NCBI RefSeq assembly: GCF_037201975.1
Contig: NZ_CP147520.1
Location: 992,001-1,056,000 of the forward strand
Source of the DNA: Streptomyces sp. TG1A-60
GTDB lineage: Bacteria; Actinomycetota; Actinomycetes; Streptomycetales; Streptomycetaceae
Direction: 5' to 3'
DNA length: 64,000 nucleotides
Part shown: in pieces, positions 1 through 9,474 of the stretch
Numbering within the stretch: the stretch's first letter is position 1
Layout of the letters: each line of letters begins with the position of its first letter
Program-made: the position numbers and the translations under genes
Notes under the pieces: model-generated
Databases searched by the model: none
What the model was told of the DNA's origin: nothing
The model's input: only the letters and a program-made list of their open reading frames with translations

Positions 1-1
1 C

Positions 2-852
2 GCCGAGGCCATCGAGGTCTTCGAGGACAAGGGGACCGCGTACGAGGCGGTCCAGGCGTACGGCATTCCGGTGCCGCCGTGGTTCCGGGTGACGAACGCC
101 GACGAACTCCTCGCCGCTGTCGAGGAGTTGGAGGCCGACGGGCACAGGGCGTGCTTCAAGCCGGCGTCCGGGGCGGGCGGTGTGGGCTTCCGCGTCGTCA
201 CGCGCGCCCCTTCTCTCTCACTCAGCTCAGCGGGTTTCCGACGCCGTACGTGCAGCTGGACATGGTCGTCGAGGCCGTGCGGGCGGCCGGGGAGCCCGTC
301 GACTGGATGGTGATGCCGCGCCTCGAACAGCCGGAGGTGTCCGTCGACTGCCTCACCGGCCCCGACGGACGGATCCGCATGGCGGTGGGCCGCACCAAGA
401 ACGGGCGGCGTCGGGGGTTCTCCCTCAACCCGCCGTGGATCGATCCGGCGCGACGGATCGCCGAGTCCTTCGCGCTCCACTATCTGACGAACATTCAGTT
501 CCGGATGTACGGCGACGAGCCGGTCCTCATGGACGTCAACACGCGTCCGGCGGGCGGGCTGCACCAGCTCGCCCTGTGCGGGATCAACGCCCCTTGGGCG
601 GCGGTGCGGTTGGCACTGGGCGAGGACCCGGGTGATGTCGTGCCGACGCGGCTGGGCCAGGACTACGCGGTGGTTTCGGGGGCGCGGCCGGTGCGGACCG
701 TGACTCTGCCGCACCAGCCGGAGGCCCTGGCCGCCCCGGCGGTCGCCGCGGAGCCCGCGGAGGCGCGGCTCCTCGCCGTCGCGTCCCCGGACGCCCCGGC
801 CTCCGGCCCGGTCGTGTGCAAGCCGTCCGCCGACCGCCCCCTGGCGGTCTGA
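2..852 (+). pseudogene. ATP-grasp domain protein, 5' truncated by window edge and frameshifted
   Basis: The coding sequence enters from the left edge in the frame starting at base 2 (AEAIEVFEDKGTAYEAV...) and gives a typical ATP-grasp middle with the glycine-rich FKPASGAGGVGFRV loop near 155-195. At the C run 207-210 the family sequence jumps to the frame of base 211 (FSLTQLSGFPTPYV) and continues to the stop at 852. It includes EPVDWMVMPRLEQPEVSVDC and the metal-binding DVNTRPAGGLHQ segment. One base is missing at the junction. Members of this family ligate a carboxylate to an amine or thiol with ATP; the substrate cannot be read from the sequence. The upstream start lies outside the window. 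The frameshift could be a real mutation or a homopolymer sequencing error; both halves look well conserved, which favours an error or a recent event. Confidence 0.7.
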
Positions 853-969
853 CTGTCGCGGGAGCCGCGTCCCCGCCGGGGATTTCGGCGTCCTCGACGT
901 TGCCTTCGCTCCGTGCCCGGCACGGACATGGCAGATGGAGGACCCGGCAGGGCGCGGAGGCGCAGCGGG

Positions 970-1177
970 TCAGTCGGGGGAGCCCCAGGCCCCGGCCAGT
1001 TCCCTCAGGCGCGGTGGCAGGTCGGCGGTGGTGCCGGCCTGGCTGGCCGGATGGATGCGACCGGACTTGATGGTGGTGGACCAGTCGCCGAGTTGGGGGC
1101 GGAAGGTGCCGTGGTCCTGGGTGCCGTAGGTCGCGGCGGGCGGTGCACCCGCCGCGACCAGCTGATGTACCGCTTCC
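970..1177 (-). other. Coding-like tail without a start, between two genes
   Basis: In this 325-base gap one minus-strand frame stays open just beyond the mannosidase stop. It reads IKEAVHQLVAAGAPPAAT, then DHGTFRPQLGDWSTTIKSG, and ends in RELAGAWGSPD with a TGA at 970-972. The composition looks protein-like rather than like a shadow frame, but no start codon or ribosome site precedes it and I do not recognise the family. It may be the 3' remnant of a deleted gene. The rest of 853-969 shows nothing I can call. Confidence 0.2.
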
Positions 1178-4100
1178 TTAATTCTTGATGGGAAGGACTG
1201 CCAGCCGCAGCGTCTGCACCTCGAACGGGCGCAGCGTCACCGGGACGCCGTTCCCCTCCGTGGCCGCCTCCGCGAGCGGGCGCTCCAGCAGGTCGGCGAG
1301 CTGGGCCCCGGCGAGCGGGAAACCGGTGTGCAGGACGCCCCGGGCCCGGCCGCCGCGGGACTCGTAGAGCCGGACCACGACGTCGCCGGAGGCGTCGTCG
1401 GCGAGCTTGACCGCCTCGACGGTCACGCCCTCGCCGGTGACGGACACGACCGGTTCCGGGGCGCCCGCCGCGTCGGCGACGCGCAGCGGCAGGTTGAGGG
1501 CGTACCCCTCGGCGACCGCGTCGTCGATGCTCGCGCCGGGCAGGAGCGCGTAGGTGAGGCGGTGGCGGCCCTGGTCGGCCTCGGGGTCCGGGATGCGCGG
1601 GGCGCGGACCAGGCTGAGGCGGACGGTGGTGGTCGTACCGCCGTCCTCGCGGACCGTGCGGGAGACGTCGTGGCCGTACGTCGAGTCGTTGATGACCGCG
1701 ACGCCGTAGCCGGGTTCGGCGATGTGCACCCAGCGGTGGCCCGAGACCTCGAAGCGGGCCGCCTCCCAGCTGGTGTTGGTGTGGGTGGGACGCTGGATGT
1801 GGCCGAACTGGATCTCGGCGGAGGAGTGCGGGGCGCGGACGTCCACCGGGAAGGCCGCCTTGAGGAACTTCTCGGCCTCGTGCCAGTCGATGTCCGTCTC
1901 GAAGTCGATCCGGGGGCTGCCGGCGCGCAGGGTGATCGTCTGGGTGATCCGTGAGCCCTTGCCGAACGATCGCTCCACGCGGATCGCGCCGAGAAGGGGG
2001 TCCGCCTCGACGACCGTGACGGACTCGGCGTCCAGCAGATCCGTGTAGCGGTTCCTGTAGTGCTTGTCGACGTCCCAGGCGTCCCAGTAGTTGGGGAGGT
2101 CGGTGTGCAGGCGCAGCAGGTTGCCCTTGTCGCCGAGAACCTCGCGGTCGGCGCGCAGGTCGCGGACGGAGGCGAGGGTGCCGTCCTCGGCCACCTCGAC
2201 GCGGACGAGGCCGTTGTCGAGAACGCGGCCGGAGGCGGTGACGGGGTGCGGGAGCCCGGCGGGGGTGAGCGGCGCGCTGCCGTTGGCCGGTGCCTTCACG
2301 TACACCGGTGAACCCCCGGGCGTACGGACCACCTCGGCACGGTCGCGCGGACTGGTGTTGAAGACACGCGCGTCGCCGCCGCCGAGAGCCGCGACCGCCT
2401 CCCGTGTCAGCTCCTCCAGCTCCTTCGCCACCCTCGCGTACTCCGCCTCCGCCTCTCGGTGCACCCACGCGATCGACGATCCCGGCAGGATGTCGTGGAA
2501 CTGGTGGAGGAGGACCGTCTTCCAGAGGCGGTCGAGCTTTTCGTGCGGGTACGTGTACTCCGGCGCGTGGAGCGCGGCTGTCGTCGCCCACAGCTCGGCC
2601 TCGCGCAGGAGGTGTTCGCAGCGGCGGTTGCCCTGCTTGGTGCGGGCCTGGGAGGTGTACGTGGCGCGGTGGAGCTCCAGGTACAGCTCTCCGTTCCAGA
2701 CGGGGGCGTCCTCGTACTCGGCGCGGGCCTTGGCGAAGAACTCGTCGGGGTGTTCGACGACGACCTTCGGTGAGCCTTCCAGGTCGGCCAGGCGGCGGGC
2801 CCGTTCCATGATCTCGCGGGTGGGACCGCCGCCGCCGTCGCCCCAGCCGAAGGGGGCGAGGGAACGCGTGCCGGCGCCCTTCTCCCGGTAGTTGCGGACG
2901 GCGCGGTCCATCTCCGCGCCGCTGAAGCGGGCGTTGTAGGTGTCGACCGGCGGGAAGTGGGTGAAGATGCGGGTGCCGTCGATGCCCTCCCACCAGAAGG
3001 TGTGGTGGGGGAACTTGTTGGTCTGGTTCCAGGAGATCTTCTGGGTGAGGAACCACTCGTTGCCGGCGAGCTTGGCGAGCTGCGGGTAGGAGGCGTTGTA
3101 GCCGAAGGAGTCCGGCAGCCAGACGCCCTTGGTCTCGACGCCGAAGTGCTCCATGAAGAACCGCTTGCCGTGGATCAGCTGGCGGGCGATGGCCTCACCG
3201 CCGGGCAGGTTGCCGTCGGACTCCACCCACATGCCGCCGACGGGCACCCACTGGCCCTTCTCGACGGACTTCTTGATGCGCTCCCAGACGTGCGGGTAGT
3301 TGTCGCGCACCCACTCGTACTGCTGGGCCTGGGAGCAGGCGAAGACGAAGTCCTCGTACTCGTCGGCCAGGGCGGTGACGTTGGAGAAGGTGCGGGACGT
3401 CTTCCGCTTGGTCTCGCGGATGGGCCACAGCCAGGCCGAGTCGATGTGGGCGTGGCCGACGCCGGAGATGGTGTGGGCGCTGGCGTGGGCGGGCTTGGCG
3501 AGGACGGGGGTGAGGACCTCGCGGACGGCGGTGGCGCTGCCGGAGACGTCGTCGAGGTCGACGGCGTCCATGGCCCGGTCCAGGGCATGCAGGATCTCGT
3601 GGCGGCGGGGTTCGTGCTCGCCGAGGTGGACCATGAGTTCGCGCAGCACCTGTAGGTCCAGGTCGAGGTGGAAGACCTCCTCGTCGAGAACGGCGATGTC
3701 GGCGCGCCGGAAGACGTACAGCGGCTTGTCGCCGGCGGTGAGGATGTCGCCCAGCGGCGTGATCTTCGAGAAGTCGTCGGCGAGGATGTCGGGGTTGGAG
3801 GCCGCCTCGACCAGGTAGTCGACGGTCTCGCCGCCGCTGACGGGGTTACCGATCGGGACGTACTGGTTGAGCGGGTTGACCGCCTTCAGCGGGGTGCCGT
3901 CGGTGAGGTGGACCAGGGCCTCGGCCTGGTTGCCGGGCCAGCCGCCGACGAAGCCGAGGTCGATGACCGCCTCGACGCGGCGGCCCGCCCACACTGCGGG
4001 TACCTCTCCGCGCATCCGGAACCATGTCGTGCCCCAGGGCGGGCCCCACGGGGTGTCCATGGCGAAGGGTGTGTACGAGGCGGCTGCGGCCTCCTCGAAG

Positions 4101-4231
4101 GGGACGGGCTCGCCCGCCGCCTGCCAGGCCTCGACCTCGAAGGGCACGGAGGCCGCGTAGAGGGCGGGCTTGATGCGCTGGGTGTGGACGCGCTCGACGC
4201 GTTCCTCGATGCGGCGGCGTTCGTCATGCAT
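1178..4231 (-). CDS. Alpha-mannosidase, glycoside hydrolase family 38
   Basis: A 1017-residue cytoplasmic protein without a signal peptide, of usual length for bacterial GH38. The N-terminal 250 residues are the family's beta domain. The catalytic core begins at GVGHAHIDSAWLWP, which supplies the His and Asp zinc ligands, and continues through LPDSFGYNASYPQL, the region of the Asp nucleophile. Two C-terminal beta-sandwich domains follow. The enzyme should release alpha-mannosyl residues from oligosaccharides with retention. It lies 57 bases behind the GH4 gene on the same strand, so the two are probably one operon for taking up and breaking down mannose- or glucose-containing glycans. The ATG at 4231 is followed by a normal family N-terminus (MHDERRRIEERVERV). 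A long open frame over 1005-3056 on the same strand is only a GC-rich shadow. Confidence 0.93.
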   Translation of the reverse strand: MHDERRRIEERVERVHTQRIKPALYAASVPFEVEAWQAAGEPVPFEEAAAASYTPFAMDTPWGPPWGTTWFRMRGEVPAVWAGRRVEAVIDLGFVGGWPGNQAEALVHLTDGTPLKAVNPLNQYVPIGNPVSGGETVDYLVEAASNPDILADDFSKITPLGDILTAGDKPLYVFRRADIAVLDEEVFHLDLDLQVLRELMVHLGEHEPRRHEILHALDRAMDAVDLDDVSGSATAVREVLTPVLAKPAHASAHTISGVGHAHIDSAWLWPIRETKRKTSRTFSNVTALADEYEDFVFACSQAQQYEWVRDNYPHVWERIKKSVEKGQWVPVGGMWVESDGNLPGGEAIARQLIHGKRFFMEHFGVETKGVWLPDSFGYNASYPQLAKLAGNEWFLTQKISWNQTNKFPHHTFWWEGIDGTRIFTHFPPVDTYNARFSGAEMDRAVRNYREKGAGTRSLAPFGWGDGGGGPTREIMERARRLADLEGSPKVVVEHPDEFFAKARAEYEDAPVWNGELYLELHRATYTSQARTKQGNRRCEHLLREAELWATTAALHAPEYTYPHEKLDRLWKTVLLHQFHDILPGSSIAWVHREAEAEYARVAKELEELTREAVAALGGGDARVFNTSPRDRAEVVRTPGGSPVYVKAPANGSAPLTPAGLPHPVTASGRVLDNGLVRVEVAEDGTLASVRDLRADREVLGDKGNLLRLHTDLPNYWDAWDVDKHYRNRYTDLLDAESVTVVEADPLLGAIRVERSFGKGSRITQTITLRAGSPRIDFETDIDWHEAEKFLKAAFPVDVRAPHSSAEIQFGHIQRPTHTNTSWEAARFEVSGHRWVHIAEPGYGVAVINDSTYGHDVSRTVREDGGTTTTVRLSLVRAPRIPDPEADQGRHRLTYALLPGASIDDAVAEGYALNLPLRVADAAGAPEPVVSVTGEGVTVEAVKLADDASGDVVVRLYESRGGRARGVLHTGFPLAGAQLADLLERPLAEAATEGNGVPVTLRPFEVQTLRLAVLPIKN

Positions 4232-4288
4232 GGCCGTACGTCTCCTCGCGGGTGCGGCTGGGGATGAGCAGGGGGAAGCTTCCCAGGG

Positions 4289-5629
4289 TCACTTCAGGTA
4301 TCCGAGGCCGGGGTGGACGGCCGTGTAACCCTCGACCAGACGGCGGGCGACGTTCACGGAGTCCACGAGCGGGTGCAGCGCGAAGGCCTTCACCGCGGTG
4401 GCGCGGGAGCCGGCCTCGGCGGCGGCCAGGATCTCGCGTTCGACGGCCTTGACCGCGCTGACCAGGCCGGTGGCGTGGTCGGGCAGGGGGGCGACGGCGA
4501 CGGGGTGGGCGCCGTTGGCGTCGACCAGGCAGGGCACCTCGATGACGGCCTCGGTGTCGAGGGACGAGAGGGTGGCCTTGTTGCGGACGTTGAGGATGAG
4601 GGTGGTGCGCTCGTCGCGGGCGATGGCCCGCATCAGGGCGAGGGCGACCTTCTCGTAGCCGCCGGAGAGGTCGTCGGCGTCGCGTTCGCCGGCGCCCGCC
4701 GTCTCGCGGTTCTCCGACATGTAGGTGGCCTCGCGTTCGGCGCGGGTGCGGTCCCAGGCCTTGAGTGCGTGGGCGTCGGGGCGCCGCATCTCCTCGTAGA
4801 AGCGGGCCTGTTGGTCTTTCAGGAAGGCGCCGCGGGTCTTCTCGGCCGCCTGGTAGGCGCGTACGGCCTCGCGGTTGAAGTAGTAGTAGTGCAGGTACTC
4901 GTTCGGGATCGCGCCGAGGGACCGGACCCAGTCGACGCCGAAGAGCCTGCCCTCCTCGAAGGAGCCGAGGAGGGCTCGGTCGGCGAGGAGGCGCGGGAGT
5001 TCGTCGCGGCCGGCGACGCGCAGGCCGCGGACCCAGCCGAGGTGGTTGAGGCCGGCGTAGTCGATCCAGGCCTCCTCGGGGTTCTCGACGCCGAGGACGC
5101 GGGCGATGCGCCGGCCGAGGCCCACGGGTGAGTCACAGATGCCGATGACGCGGTCGCCGAGGTGGCGGGACATCGCCTCGGTGACCAGGCCGGCCGGGTT
5201 GGTGAAGTTGATGAGCCAGGCGTCGGGGGCGAGGCGGGCCACCCGCCGGGCGATGTCGACGGCGACGGGGACCGTGCGCAGGCCGTAGGCGATGCCGCCG
5301 GCGCCGACGGTCTCCTGGCCGAGGACGCCTTCCGCGAGCGCCACCCGCTCGTCGTTCGCACGGCCTTCCAGGCCGCCGACGCGGATCGCGGAGAAGATGA
5401 AGTCGGCGCCGCGCAGGGCCTCGTCGAGGTCGGTGGTGGCGGTCACCTCGGGGGCGCCGGGGACGTCGGCGGCCTGCTCGGCGAGCACGCGGGTGACGGC
5501 GGAGAGCCGCTCGGCGTCCAGGTCGTGCAGGACGACATGGGTGACCCGGTCCTCGCCGCGGTCCCCGAGGAGCGCCCCGTGGACGAGGGGCACCCGGAAT
5601 CCTCCGCCGCCCAGAATCGTCAGCCTCAC
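4289..5629 (-). CDS. 6-phospho-beta-glucosidase-like, glycoside hydrolase family 4
   Basis: I place the start at the GTG at 5629 (VRLTILGGGGFRVPL), preceded by AAGGTGG at good spacing, giving 446 residues, the normal GH4 length. The open frame runs further upstream but without family sequence. The N-terminus is a Rossmann NAD-binding fold (TILGGGG). VINFTNPAGLV, GICDSPVG and LNHLGWV carry the Asn, Cys and His expected to bind substrate and the divalent metal, and NEYLHYYYF holds the conserved tyrosines. GH4 enzymes cleave by NAD-dependent oxidation, elimination and reduction. Phospho-sugar specificity is inferred from similarity; no PTS gene is nearby, so a non-phosphorylated substrate is possible. 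It is the first gene of an operon with the GH38 mannosidase. Confidence 0.88.
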   Translation of the reverse strand: MRLTILGGGGFRVPLVHGALLGDRGEDRVTHVVLHDLDAERLSAVTRVLAEQAADVPGAPEVTATTDLDEALRGADFIFSAIRVGGLEGRANDERVALAEGVLGQETVGAGGIAYGLRTVPVAVDIARRVARLAPDAWLINFTNPAGLVTEAMSRHLGDRVIGICDSPVGLGRRIARVLGVENPEEAWIDYAGLNHLGWVRGLRVAGRDELPRLLADRALLGSFEEGRLFGVDWVRSLGAIPNEYLHYYYFNREAVRAYQAAEKTRGAFLKDQQARFYEEMRRPDAHALKAWDRTRAEREATYMSENRETAGAGERDADDLSGGYEKVALALMRAIARDERTTLILNVRNKATLSSLDTEAVIEVPCLVDANGAHPVAVAPLPDHATGLVSAVKAVEREILAAAEAGSRATAVKAFALHPLVDSVNVARRLVEGYTAVHPGLGYLK

Positions 5630-5650
5630 GCAATTACCACCTTCATCGAT

Positions 5651-5664
5651 CGTACACACGTACG
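5651..5664. promoter_or_regulatory. Short inverted repeat upstream of the GH4/GH38 operon
   Basis: CGTAC-ACAC-GTACG lies 22 bases ahead of the GH4 start, between that gene and the oppositely directed VOC gene. Its place suits an operator or promoter element for the sugar operon. No dedicated regulator gene sits beside it. The remaining intergenic DNA up to 5810 shows no other clear element. Confidence 0.3.
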
Positions 5665-5810
5665 GAGATCGTCGTCCGACACGTGTCACCCCGTCCCACG
5701 GCTCAAGGTCCCGCTCATCGCCAAGAGTCGGCCGCGCCCGCCACAACCTAGTGTCGCGGCAGGCGCGGGCCCGTGGAGACGACGAAAGACCCCGCTTCTA
5801 GGATGGACCG

Positions 5811-6245
5811 ATGGCGTCGATCAAGCAGGTCCAAGTCACCTTCGACTGCGCAGAACCTGAGCGCGTCGCTCGTTTCTGGTGTGAGGTGTTGGGGTACGTC
5901 GTACCGCCGCCACCGGAGGGGTTCGCCACGTGGGGCGATTTCGATCGCGCGCTGCCGCCTGAGCGTCAGGGTGCGGCGTTCGCATGCATTGATCCCTCGG
6001 GCGTGGGCCCGCGCCTGTTCTTCCAGCGCGTTCCCGAAGGCAAGGTCGTCAAGAATCGGCTGCATCTTGACGTGCGGGTCGGCACCGGGCTCGTGGGCGA
6101 AGAGCGTCTGGCCGCACTTGAGGCCGAATGCGCGCGACTGGTCGCGCTCGGCGCGGTACGCGAGCGACTACTGCGTGCCGATGGCGTCAACGAGTCGTGC
6201 CTCGTGATGCAGGACATCGAGGGCAACGAGTTCTGTCTGGACTGA
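5811..6245 (+). CDS. VOC (glyoxalase-like) domain protein
   Basis: A 144-residue protein made of one glyoxalase/dioxygenase-like beta-alpha-beta-beta-beta unit pair. It opens with the family pattern QVTFDCAEPERVARFWCEVLGY, followed by RLFFQRVPEGKVVKNRLHLD and ending QDIEGNEFCLD. In this superfamily such residues form a metal site or a small-molecule binding pocket. The subfamily (Glyoxalase_6-like) is common in Streptomyces and mostly uncharacterised; some members bind drugs or modify small metabolites. It stands alone, diverging from the GH4 operon and closed by a strong hairpin at 6489. Confidence 0.85.
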   Translation: MASIKQVQVTFDCAEPERVARFWCEVLGYVVPPPPEGFATWGDFDRALPPERQGAAFACIDPSGVGPRLFFQRVPEGKVVKNRLHLDVRVGTGLVGEERLAALEAECARLVALGAVRERLLRADGVNESCLVMQDIEGNEFCLD

Positions 6246-6488
6246 GTGGCCGCGAACCTGGCACCTTCGCCAGTCACTGGTGCGGTTTCGCCCTCCCGAG
6301 GGTCGCCGTCCCGTCGATCAGTTCGCGCCTGAGTTCGGCTGTGATCTCGTACGGGTGGACGATTCGGTGGAAGGCAGGAGTGAAGTTTCCCCTGATCTTG
6401 GACAGCGGGTGCTTACGCCGCGGGGGTGAAGTCCTGTCGCAGCCTGGCTCAAGTGGACCACGGGCCGCTGCGGCTGATCCGGACGCCC

Positions 6489-6524
6489 GTGGGGCGGAGC
6501 ACCCCGAGGGGTGCTCCGCCCCAC
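6489..6524. terminator. Bidirectional terminator hairpin
   Basis: A perfect 17-bp inverted repeat (GTGGGGCGGAGCACCCC and its complement) with a 2-base centre. It sits between the VOC gene (plus) and the MaoC gene (minus), which converge on it. No U-run follows, as usual for Streptomyces. The stretch 6246-6488 ahead of it contains no supportable gene. Confidence 0.8.
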
Positions 6525-6558
6525 GACGGTTTCAGGGCTTTACGGCGCTCAGGCCTGC

Positions 6559-7014
6559 TCAGGCGTAGAACCGGGACAGGCTCTGCAGCACGGCCGCCGG
6601 CTTCGGCGCGCCCTCGATCTCGATCGTGCCGTCAACGGTGATCTGCACGCCGCCCGGTACGTCCTCGACCGAGGCCAGCCTGCCGACCAGACGGATCTTG
6701 GAGCCGACCTTCACCGGCGAGGGGAACCGCACCTTGTTGAGGCCGTAGTTGACCTTCGTCGACACACCCTCGACATCCAGCAGTTCTGTGAAGAGCGGGA
6801 TGAACAGCGACAGGGTCAGGTAGCCGTGGGCGATCGGCGTCCCGAAGGGGCCATCGGCCGCCTTCTCCGGGTCGACGTGGATCCACTGGTGGTCCCCGGT
6901 CGCGTCGGCGAACGTGTTGATGCGTTCCTGCGTGACCTCGATCCACTCACTGGCGCCGAGGTCACTGCCGGCGAGCTTCTTGAGTTCGTCGATGCCGTTC
7001 ACGGTGATGCTCAT
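6559..7014 (-). CDS. MaoC-family enoyl-CoA hydratase
   Basis: A 151-residue single hot-dog-fold protein. The hydratase 2 motif is clear: FADATGDHQWIHVDPEKA supplies the catalytic Asp and His, and TPIAHGYLTLSL the following helix. It should add water across the double bond of an enoyl-CoA. It is the last gene of a minus-strand operon with an SDR dehydrogenase, an amidohydrolase and a CoA ligase, 31 bases behind the ligase stop. In that context it would hydrate the cinnamoyl-CoA-type intermediate made by the ligase, a role comparable with CouO of the Rhodococcus hydroxycinnamate pathway. That assignment is by context. Confidence 0.88.
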   Translation of the reverse strand: MSITVNGIDELKKLAGSDLGASEWIEVTQERINTFADATGDHQWIHVDPEKAADGPFGTPIAHGYLTLSLFIPLFTELLDVEGVSTKVNYGLNKVRFPSPVKVGSKIRLVGRLASVEDVPGGVQITVDGTIEIEGAPKPAAVLQSLSRFYA

Positions 7015-7045
7015 GGTGCCTGCTTTCCAGAAGAATGGCGGTGAG

Positions 7046-8546
7046 TCAGCTGTTTCCGTAGCGCTTGCGCACCCGGGCCTTCAGGAGCTTCCCGGAGGCC
7101 GTGCGCGGCAACTCCTCGGCGATCACGACCGACTTGGGGATCTTGTACTTGGCCAGCCGCCCGGCGAGGGAGGCCAGCACCTCGTCGGCGTCCAGGTCGG
7201 AGCCCGCGCGCGGTACGACGACCGCACGCGGCACCTCGCCCCACTTGTCGTCCGGTACGCCGATGACCGCGCACTCGACGATGTCGGGGTGGGCGAGGAG
7301 CTGGTCCTCGATCTCGGCCGGGTAGATGTTCTCCCCCGGAGATGATCATGTCCTTGATGCGGTCGACGATGAAGACATAGCCGTCCTCGTCGACCCGGGC
7401 GGCGTCCCCGCTGCGGAACCAGCCGTCGGCGAAGACCGCGGCCGTCTCCTCGGGCAGCCCCCAGTAGCCGGGCATGACGTGCGGCCCGCGGACCACGACC
7501 TCGCCGGGCTCGTCGACGTCGGCCGGTGTCATGTCCGGCCGTACGACCCGCACATCGCTGAAGAAGTGCGGCACGCCCGCCGAACCGGCCTTGCTCACGG
7601 CGTGCTCCGCGTCGAGGAAGAGCGTGCCGGGGGCCGCTTCCGTCATCCCGTAGCCCTGGAGGAAGGTGAGCCCGCGCTTTTGGAATGTCGCGATGAGCGG
7701 GGTCGGCACCGGGGAGCCGCCGCAGGACAGCACCCGCAGCGACGACAGGTCGGCGTCGGCCCAGCGCGGATGCCGGGCCAACTGGTCGAACATGGTCGGC
7801 ACGCCGAACATGAAGGTGATCCCGTGCCGTTCGATCAGGTCGAAGGTGGCCTCCGGGACGAAGGCCTCGACCAGGACGCAGGTGCCGCCCTTGAGCAACA
7901 CGGGCAGCGTGAGCATGTTCAGCCCGGCCGTGTGGAACAACGGGGCGGAGACCAGGGCGCGCTCGTCGGTGACGATGTCCTGGTCGACGAGTACGTTGAC
8001 GGCGTTCCAGATGATGTTGCCGTGCGTGAGCATCGCGCCCTTGGGCCGGCCGGTCGTCCCCGAGGTGTACATGATGATGCAGGTGTCGTCGGCGGTGACG
8101 GGCTGGTCGATCGGCTCGGCCCCGGCCCCGGCGAGCAGCGCCTCGTACTCCGTGCCGGTCTCCACGAACGTACGGACGTCGGTGTCGCCGGGCAGTCCCG
8201 CGACGAGCCCGGTGAAACCGGACGCGTACACCAGCGCCTTGGCTCCGGAGTCCGCCAGCTGGTAGGCGATCTCGGGGCCCGCGAGACGGGTGTTGAGCGG
8301 GACGAAGACCGCGCCGAGGGTGCCGGCGGCGAACAGTGTCTCCAGGTACGAGGGGTGGTTGGGTCCCAGATAGGCGATGCGGTCGCCCCTGCGTACGCCG
8401 GAGGCGCGCAGGGCGTGGGCGAGGCGCGTGGTGCGCTCGTACAGCTCCGCGTAGGTGATGCTCCTGTCGCCGTGGACCAGGGCGGTACGCCCGGGGGTCT
8501 TGCGGGCCCGGCGTGCGGGCCACGACCCCAGTCCCTCATTGCGCAT
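7046..8546 (-). pseudogene. Acyl/aryl-CoA ligase (AMP-binding), frameshifted near the hinge
   Basis: From the ATG at 8546 (MRNEGLGSWPARRAR, preceded by AGGGG) the protein is a normal ANL adenylate-forming enzyme. It has the phosphate loop MYTSGTTGRPKGAMLTH, the GYGMTEAAPG motif and the WFRSGDAARVDEDGYV motif. At 7333-7340 the expected MIISGGENIYPAE becomes SGGEHLPGR. The remaining C-terminal domain continues in another frame (VPRAVVVPRAG...PRTASGKLLKARV, holding the catalytic Lys) to the TGA at 7046. Two bases are missing (or one extra) next to a run of five Gs. If real, the frameshifted product ends at 7011 and lacks the C-terminal catalytic lysine. The intact protein would charge a fatty or hydroxycinnamic acid with CoA. 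Neighbours and MarR control favour an aromatic acid. Confidence 0.8.
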
Positions 8547-8586
8547 GTCTGATCCCCTGTCCGTCATTGCACATGGGGTGTGTCCC

Positions 8587-9474
8587 TCACGGTTTCGTCA
8601 GGCCGAGCAGACGGGCGGCGTTCTCCTTGAGGATCTTCGGTTTGACCTCGTCCTTGATCGACAGCTTCTCGAAGTCGGCGAGCCAGCGGTCGGGCGTGAG
8701 GACGGGATAGTCGGAGCCGAAGAGCACCTTGTCCTTGAGGAGGGTGTTCGCGTACTGCACGAGCTGCGGCGGGAAGTACTTCGGCGACCACCCGGACAGG
8801 TCGATGTACACGCCGGGCTTGTGCGTGGCCACGGCGAGGGCCTCGTCCTGCCAGGGGAAGGACGGGTGCGCCAGGATGATCTTGAGGTGCGGGAAGTCGG
8901 CGGCCACGTCGTCCACGTGCAGCGGGTTGGAGTACTTGAGGCGGATGCCGCCTCCGCCGGGCACTCCGGCGCCGATGCCCGTCTGGCCGGTGTGGAAGAG
9001 GGCGATCGCGCCCGTCTCCTCGATGACCTCGTACAGGTCGTACGCCACCGAGCGGTCGTTGGGGAAGAAGCCCTGGACGCTGGGGTGGAACTTGAAGCCC
9101 TTCACCCCGTACTCCTCGACCAGGCGGCGGGCCCGCTTCACGCCCGCCTTGCCGCGGAAGGGGTCGATGGAGGCGAAGGGGATCAGCACGTCCGCGTTGG
9201 CGGCGGCGGCCTCGGCGACCTCCTCGTTCGGGACGGGCTCGGTGCCGGTCGCGGACTCGGCGTCCACCGTGAAGATCACGGCGGCCATCTTCCGCTCGCG
9301 GTAGTAGGCGGCCGTCTCCTCCAGGGTCGGCTTCCGCTTGCCCTCGACCTTGAAGTAGGCGGAGGAGGCGTCATGCAGCTCGTCGTCCAGGGAGGACGCG
9401 CCCTTGGAGGAGACCTCGGCGTGCGTGTGGACGTCGATCGCGACCAGTTCGTCCACGTTCATGACGGGGTCCAT
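8587..9474 (-). CDS. Amidohydrolase-family (TIM-barrel) hydrolase
   Basis: A 295-residue amidohydrolase 2 protein. IDVHTHAE supplies the first metal-binding His pair, KGFKFHPSVQGF and LAHPSFPW further His residues, and FGSDYPVLTP the conserved Asp. The family hydrolyses or decarboxylates cyclic and acyl compounds. Next to a CoA ligase, a MaoC hydratase and an SDR it matches the CouN position, an amidohydrolase proposed to cleave beta-ketoacyl-CoA hydrolytically rather than by thiolase. The start ATG at 9474 overlaps the stop of the SDR gene (TGATG); a GTG lies one codon upstream. The gap to the ligase is about 40 bases. Confidence 0.85.
   Translation of the reverse strand: MDPVMNVDELVAIDVHTHAEVSSKGASSLDDELHDASSAYFKVEGKRKPTLEETAAYYRERKMAAVIFTVDAESATGTEPVPNEEVAEAAAANADVLIPFASIDPFRGKAGVKRARRLVEEYGVKGFKFHPSVQGFFPNDRSVAYDLYEVIEETGAIALFHTGQTGIGAGVPGGGGIRLKYSNPLHVDDVAADFPHLKIILAHPSFPWQDEALAVATHKPGVYIDLSGWSPKYFPPQLVQYANTLLKDKVLFGSDYPVLTPDRWLADFEKLSIKDEVKPKILKENAARLLGLTKP

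Noticed and set aside
1005..3056. 683-codon open frame overlapping the GH38 gene
   Set aside because: Arg/Pro/Gly-rich shadow of a strong GC-rich gene on the same strand; no family sequence.
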